10,255 nucleotides of DNA. Source: Candidatus Nitrosopumilus sp. (GTDB taxonomy: Archaea > Thermoproteota > Nitrososphaeria > Nitrososphaerales > Nitrosopumilaceae). Positions 7,013 through 10,255 of the stretch are shown here, piece by piece (position 1 is the stretch's first letter; every line of letters begins with the position of its first letter). The translations under genes and the position numbers were made by a program. The notes under the pieces were generated by a model. It did not search any database. It was not told where the DNA came from and saw only the letters and a program-made list of their open reading frames with translations. The DNA lies in the NCBI GenBank assembly GCA_013002265.1, contig JABDKK010000125.1, positions 1 through 10,255 on the forward strand, given 5' to 3'.

Positions 7013-7474
7013 ATGAGTGCGTCCACATCTAGTCACGCATATGGCATTGGACTAATTGCACTTATTGTTGGCATGTCTGCAACTTTAGTTTTTTACACTT
7101 CATTTTATCTTCCAGAATCCCTAGCAAAACCTTCTGTTGACGAGCATATTTTGAATCCAGAAAAAGACTTGATTATTCAAATTGTTCCAGGTGCCGTAAT
7201 TGAAGGGAATGAAAACTATGTTCCAAACAAAGCTGAGGCACTCCTGACCATTAATAATAAGGTGATTTGGGAAAACCTGGATGACACTGCACATACTGTA
7301 ACACCTGATCACAGACATGCAGATGCATATAGCGGGGACTTTGGTTCCACTGGAGTCCTCAAACCGGGTGACACATATGAATTTCTATTTACAGAACCAC
7401 AAGAAGTTCATTATCACTGTCAACCACATCCATGGATGACTGGTTCTGTTATTGTAGACAAGAGTAGATTCTAG
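7013..7474 (+). CDS. Membrane-anchored plastocyanin-like type 1 copper protein (cupredoxin)
   Basis: A 153-residue blue-copper electron carrier. An N-terminal hydrophobic helix (about 10-32) without a clear cleavage site should anchor it, with the copper domain outside. The cupredoxin fold spans about 53-150. Copper ligands are His94 in DTAHTV and Cys136, His139 and Met142 in HCQPHPWM, a complete type 1 set (2 His, Cys, Met). The Cys-to-Met loop is short (C-x2-H-x2-M), whereas plant plastocyanin has C-x2-H-x4-M. Additional histidines at 100, 102, 133 and 135 surround the site. The gene directly follows the Rieske-cytochrome b pair and has a nearly identical promoter, so it is the natural candidate electron acceptor of that complex, delivering to a terminal oxidase or other copper proteins. 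That partner role is inference. The stop codon is shared with the convergent gene through a CTAG palindrome. Confidence 0.94.
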   Translation: MSASTSSHAYGIGLIALIVGMSATLVFYTSFYLPESLAKPSVDEHILNPEKDLIIQIVPGAVIEGNENYVPNKAEALLTINNKVIWENLDDTAHTVTPDHRHADAYSGDFGSTGVLKPGDTYEFLFTEPQEVHYHCQPHPWMTGSVIVDKSRF

Positions 7475-7821
7475 TTAGAATATTTTGCAAATATTATCTG
7501 ACTCTCAATTTCCTTGTGTTGTTCAATAATTGATGCTCTGAATTTTATTTCATGCTCTTGCTTTGGCTCAAATGCAATTAGCGCAGAAAACTCTACTGTA
7601 TTTTCAGCCATTGAATCTTTGTTGATAAATAATCTGGAGACATTCTGTGAAATTTTTTTCCCATTGTATGACTTGTAAATTATATGCTCATTTGAATCTG
7701 AAATCTGAGTATTAATTACTACCCCGTCATATATGCCTGGATATGATACAGAAATAATTCCTTTTATCTCTGAATTAGGATGAATCTCTGTTGAATTTAA
7801 TTTAAAATCAATGTCTTTCAC
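7471..7821 (-). CDS. Small arrestin/Spo0M-like hypothetical protein
   Basis: A 116-residue cytosolic-looking protein without signal peptide or membrane segment, and without a recognised enzyme motif. The pattern is beta-strand rich. The opening FKLNSTEIHPNSEIKGIISV followed by a Tyr/Gly-containing strand resembles the first strands of arrestin-fold or Spo0M-type proteins, where a P-G/N-x-x-I-x-G turn is typical; this is a by-eye resemblance only. The start is GTG at 7819-7821. An in-frame TAA lies five codons upstream with no ATG between, so GTG is the only plausible start near the N-terminus. AGGT six bases before it could be a weak ribosome binding site. Its stop overlaps the cupredoxin stop by four bases on the opposite strand. 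It lies 40 bases downstream of the tRNA-Arg gene on the same strand. The smooth beta-pattern and tight packing argue that it is a real gene. Confidence 0.7.
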   Translation of the reverse strand: MKDIDFKLNSTEIHPNSEIKGIISVSYPGIYDGVVINTQISDSNEHIIYKSYNGKKISQNVSRLFINKDSMAENTVEFSALIAFEPKQEHEIKFRASIIEQHKEIESQIIFAKYSN

Positions 7822-7861
7822 GAGAATACCTAATTAATTTAGCATTAATAATTTTGTTAAA

Positions 7862-7936
7862 TGGGCCCAAAGGGCTTCGATCCCTTGACCATTGGATTAG
7901 AAGTCCAACACTCTATCCATGCTGAGCTATAGGCCC
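7862..7936 (-). tRNA. tRNA-Arg (anticodon UCU)
   Basis: On the minus strand the 75 bases fold into a complete cloverleaf without an intron. The acceptor stem GGGCCTA pairs with TGGGCCC (one G-T pair), with discriminator A. The D-stem GCTC/GAGT carries a 10-base loop containing the conserved GG. The anticodon stem TTGGA/TCCAA encloses loop CTTCTAA, giving anticodon TCT, which reads AGA/AGG arginine codons. A five-base variable loop and T-stem AAGGG/CCCTT complete it. CCA is not encoded. The T-loop is ATCGAAG: position 54 is A instead of the usual T, and position 60 is G. A TATA-like box lies upstream at the proper distance. The gene sits 33 bases downstream of the glycosylase stop codon. Confidence 0.95.
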
Positions 7937-7958
7937 AAAAACATAGCAAATAATTGCC

Positions 7959-7966
7959 ATTTTAAG
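7959..7966 (-). promoter_or_regulatory. Probable TATA box of tRNA-Arg
   Basis: On the minus strand CTTAAAAT lies with its centre about 26 bases before the mature 5' end of the tRNA, in the short gap after the glycosylase stop codon. The spacing is right for archaeal transcription starting at or near the tRNA 5' end. Judged by position and composition only. Confidence 0.4.
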
Positions 7967-7969
7967 GGT

Positions 7970-8833
7970 TTACAGCCACTTTTTTTTGTAATTCTCTCTT
8001 TCCATTTTGAAGAGAAACTGCTGTGCATATCCTGCAAATGGACCAAAATAATTTACAATTTTTTGGTGCAGTATGTTATATTGTTTTTCAGTAATTGTTT
8101 TTGTATTGATTTTAAAATTCTCATCATAGTATTTTTCTAAAATTCTGACCATCCATCTATCCAATGGAAATGCCTCAAGCTTGTTTAATGAAAACAACAA
8201 AACACAATCTGCTACTTTGTTTCCAACACCTGGAATGGTACATATTGTTTTTTTTGCCTCAGCATAATTTGATTTTTTCAAATTTTCAAAATCTATTTTT
8301 TTAGACCAAACTAAATTTGCAGCCTCTTTGATAAATTTTGCACGATATCCAACCCCACAATCTTGTAGATCGACAATAGATGCCTGGGATATATTTTGTG
8401 GTTTTGGAAACAAAAAAAATTCTTGATTATCAAATTTCACTTTATCCCCAAATTTAACACAAATATTTTCTAAACTCTGTTTAATCTTTGGTATGTTGGA
8501 GTTTGACGATACAATAAATGAAATCAAACACTGAAACGGATCCTGTTGCGTTATTCTTAATCCCAAGTATCTTTTTACTGCATTTTTTGTTGTTTGGTCT
8601 TTTGTAATTGATTTAATTATCTTGCTCATATTGTCTTTTTTTCTAAAAAAGTCTGTTTGCTTTTTCTTATATGATGTAATTTTACCTGAATTACTGATCT
8701 TTAGAATATCCTGGCCATCAATGCCATACCAATAATCTTCATATTTTCTCCAAAGAAAAACTTGACCGCTATTAATTGAATTATAGGCACTTATTGAATT
8801 AAAATTTTGCATCTTAGACAGTAATAATGTCAT
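7970..8833 (-). CDS. OGG1-like 8-oxoguanine DNA glycosylase/AP lyase
   Basis: A 287-residue base-excision repair enzyme expected to remove 8-oxoguanine and nick the abasic site. The N-terminal OGG-type domain shows SGQVFLW (22-28); its Gly23 corresponds to human OGG1 Gly42, which senses the 8-oxo purine. The segment QDPFQCLISFIVSSNSNI (97-114) matches the human QDPIECLFSFICSSNNNI region that inserts into DNA. The helix-hairpin-helix motif IPGVGNKVADC carries the Schiff-base Lys206, and AFPLDRW carries the catalytic Asp225. This is the eukaryote-like OGG1 form, distinct from the shorter archaeal Ogg2 and AGOG types. Start is uncertain: ATG at 8833 overlaps the upstream nuclease gene by 20 bases, while the ATG at 8812 (residue 8) begins one base after that gene's stop. 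Neither has an obvious ribosome binding site. Lysine is very frequent (39 of 287). Translational coupling with the upstream nuclease is likely. Confidence 0.92.
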   Translation of the reverse strand: MTLLLSKMQNFNSISAYNSINSGQVFLWRKYEDYWYGIDGQDILKISNSGKITSYKKKQTDFFRKKDNMSKIIKSITKDQTTKNAVKRYLGLRITQQDPFQCLISFIVSSNSNIPKIKQSLENICVKFGDKVKFDNQEFFLFPKPQNISQASIVDLQDCGVGYRAKFIKEAANLVWSKKIDFENLKKSNYAEAKKTICTIPGVGNKVADCVLLFSLNKLEAFPLDRWMVRILEKYYDENFKINTKTITEKQYNILHQKIVNYFGPFAGYAQQFLFKMERENYKKKWL

Positions 8834-10079
8834 TGGCTTTTGGAGAAAAAGTTTCTAAACCAAATTTCTCATAAATCTCTTTAGCAAACATTTCACAGGA
8901 TTCAGTATCACCGTGAACTGTACAAACTTTAGGATTGCCCTTGATCTGCTTTATCATATCAAATAATTCATTCCTGTCTGCATGTCCAGAAAAATCAAAC
9001 TGTTTGACTTCTGCAGTAACATGAATGTCTTTACCTCTTGAAGATACCTTTCCAGTTTCAAGAAGCTTTCTTCCTGGTGTTCCTTCTCCTTGATATGACA
9101 CTAGAGCGATTCCATTTTTATCATTAAATGATAGTTGTTGCAAATAATATACAGCGTTTCCTCCAACCAACATTCCTGCAGGGGATATTACAACACATGG
9201 TTCTTCCATTGCACGTTTTCTCTCACTATGTTCTCTAATTGATAATGCGTTGTTTATGGCATCTGAAAAAACTTTAGGATCTCGTAAATAATCTGGATGT
9301 CTAAACATGATCTCATTTACTTTTAATGCCATACCATCCATGATAATTCTGTGCTTAAATTTTGCACTCCTTAAAATACAAGCAATCTCCTGAGAACGCT
9401 CAACTGAAAATGATGGAATGAATAATGTTCCCTTCCTATCCATCACTTCGTTTGCAAACTCGATCAATTCTTTTTCAGTTTCTTTTCTAGGTCTTTGTTC
9501 AGTCATTGCATATGTGCTCTCAGTAATCAACAAATCAATTTCCCCGACATCCAAGTCCATCTCTCGAAGCATTCTTGAGCCATTTGTTTTGATATCTCCT
9601 GTATAGAAAAGACGTTTTTTTTCTGATTCAACTAAAACTGTACTGCCTCCAATCACATGTCCTGATTCTCTTAGTTCAAAAGTTGCATTTCCCTTTGTAA
9701 CTTTCTGTCTATATCCAATTTCTTTGGCATTCTTCATCATATTGTTTAGTTCGGGAATATCAAATGGATGTGAATTCTTTTCAATTTTCAGCATATCCTC
9801 GATTAATAACTTTGATAAATCAAAGGTTGGAGGTGTTGCATAGACATCTGTATTGCCACTTACAAAAAGTGATGGGACATTTCCTGAATGATCAAGGTGT
9901 GCATGTGTAATTATTATTGCATCCAAATCCTTTGGTTTTACATGGATTGGATACTGAGGCGGTGTCCCCCTTCTTCCAAATAAAACCCCATAATCAAGTA
10001 AAAGGTTTGTTCCATTACAATTTAATAGAAAACCAGATCTGCCAACTTCATTTGCAGCTCCTAAAACTTTAACATCCAA
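8814..10079 (-). CDS. aCPSF2-type beta-CASP metallo-beta-lactamase ribonuclease
   Basis: A 421-residue zinc-dependent RNase of the archaeal CPSF73-like group, expected to cut or trim RNA in the cytoplasm. The beginning LGAANEVGRSGFLL resembles the CPSF73 opening. Metal-binding motifs are THAHLDH (His59, His61, Asp63, His64), His141 in SGHVIGG and Asp162 in YTGD. Beta-CASP motifs A, B and C are Glu187 in ITEST, His366 in FSGHAD and His389 in TVHGD. All are intact, so it should be active. There is no N-terminal KH region, and the length is that of aCPSF2, not aCPSF1 (about 640 residues). The NEVGRS opening also favours aCPSF2 over aRNase J, which is the main alternative. The ATG lies about 28 bases after a TATA-like box, suggesting a leaderless first gene of the operon, with the OGG1-like gene as second. 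Confidence 0.95.
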   Translation of the reverse strand: MDVKVLGAANEVGRSGFLLNCNGTNLLLDYGVLFGRRGTPPQYPIHVKPKDLDAIIITHAHLDHSGNVPSLFVSGNTDVYATPPTFDLSKLLIEDMLKIEKNSHPFDIPELNNMMKNAKEIGYRQKVTKGNATFELRESGHVIGGSTVLVESEKKRLFYTGDIKTNGSRMLREMDLDVGEIDLLITESTYAMTEQRPRKETEKELIEFANEVMDRKGTLFIPSFSVERSQEIACILRSAKFKHRIIMDGMALKVNEIMFRHPDYLRDPKVFSDAINNALSIREHSERKRAMEEPCVVISPAGMLVGGNAVYYLQQLSFNDKNGIALVSYQGEGTPGRKLLETGKVSSRGKDIHVTAEVKQFDFSGHADRNELFDMIKQIKGNPKVCTVHGDTESCEMFAKEIYEKFGLETFSPKANDIITV

Positions 10080-10103
10080 GAATTAAACTAAATTTCTGAC
10101 AAC

Positions 10104-10111
10104 GTTAAAAC
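10104..10111 (-). promoter_or_regulatory. Probable TATA box of the aCPSF2-OGG1 operon
   Basis: On the minus strand GTTTTAAC lies with its centre about 28 bases before the nuclease ATG, inside the 113-base gap between two divergent genes. The spacing fits a leaderless transcript. The match to an archaeal TATA box is only moderate. Confidence 0.35.
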
Positions 10112-10161
10112 CTTCTTAGAGAATACCAGATCATTATGCCTGTCATGGAATCTACAAAAGC

Positions 10162-10169
10162 TTTAATTA
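10162..10169 (+). promoter_or_regulatory. Probable TATA box of the right-edge gene
   Basis: TTTAATTA lies with its centre about 28 bases before the ATG at 10193, again the leaderless spacing seen at other genes here. The surrounding AAAGCTTTAATTAG resembles the cupredoxin promoter ACAAGCTTTATAAG. Confidence 0.4.
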
Positions 10170-10192
10170 GTGTAAGCTAAGATTCGATCCTC

Positions 10193-10255
10193 ATGGGAAG
10201 AAGCTTCCAAGAATGGTTAGGACAACAAGATCAAGCCGTCGTCGCTAAAACACGT
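10193..10255 (+). CDS. Start of an unrecognised protein (3' end outside window)
   Basis: Twenty-one codons are open from the ATG to the window end, beginning MGRSFQEWLGQQDQAVVAKT, a soluble, amphipathic-looking N-terminus without signal peptide. The start is supported by a TATA-like box about 28 bases upstream, and by an in-window gap that otherwise holds only the divergent promoters. I do not recognise the family from so few residues, and no function is offered. Confidence 0.5.
   Translation, partial: MGRSFQEWLGQQDQAVVAKTR

Noticed and set aside
7979..7987. T-run near the glycosylase 3' end as a transcription terminator
   Set aside because: It lies inside the coding region and is an A-run on the transcribed sense strand, so it does not act as a U-run terminator for that gene. 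No + strand gene ends before it.
7919..8140. 73-codon + strand frame over the tRNA and glycosylase 3' end
   Set aside because: It starts inside the tRNA gene on the opposite strand and its Phe/Ile/Cys-rich translation comes from the AT-rich complement of the glycosylase.
10137..10181. Short + strand ORF starting at an earlier ATG in the divergent gap
   Set aside because: It stops after 14 codons and lies over the promoter region of the gene starting at 10193.

Overview
The window looks like chromosomal DNA of an AT-rich ammonia-oxidising archaeon of the Thaumarchaeota (Nitrososphaerota), probably near Nitrosopumilus or Nitrosarchaeum. The evidence is the gene set: a Rieske/cytochrome b pair next to a membrane-anchored type 1 copper protein, a eukaryote-like OGG1 glycosylase, an aCPSF2-type beta-CASP nuclease, and large sequon-rich surface proteins. 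Promoters also fit: archaeal TATA boxes sit about 25-29 bases before the start codons, as expected for leaderless mRNAs. The lineage is inferred from recognised families, not from a search.

Left part (1-4743, + strand). The 3' portion of a membrane-anchored Ig-like/coiled-coil surface protein is followed by a 1276-residue subtilisin-family (S8) protease. The protease has a signal peptide, the full Asp/His/Asn/Ser active-site set, a very long insertion between Asp and His, and a C-terminal membrane anchor. Both proteins should face outward with short cytoplasmic tails.

Middle part (4744-7474, + strand). This is a respiratory complex III-like module. A Tat-targeted high-potential Rieske protein overlaps a fused b6/subunit IV-type cytochrome b by 17 bases. 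A separately promoted cupredoxin follows. The two transcription units carry almost identical promoters (14 of 15 bases match). The probable flow is quinol to cytochrome b and Rieske, then to the copper protein.

Right part (7471-10079, - strand). In transcription order this holds the aCPSF2-like RNA-processing nuclease, an OGG1-like 8-oxoguanine glycosylase that overlaps it or starts one base after it, a tRNA-Arg(UCU), and a small arrestin/Spo0M-like hypothetical protein. The last gene converges on the cupredoxin, and the two stop codons share one CTAG palindrome. At the right edge a divergent + strand gene begins and runs off the window.

No CRISPR array, insertion sequence, integrase or attachment site was seen. 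No stretch over 300 bases lacks a gene. I found no clearly new multi-gene system. The most unusual items are the altered Rieske loop, the extended cytochrome b, the protease insertion, the shared stop palindrome and the tRNA T-loop.
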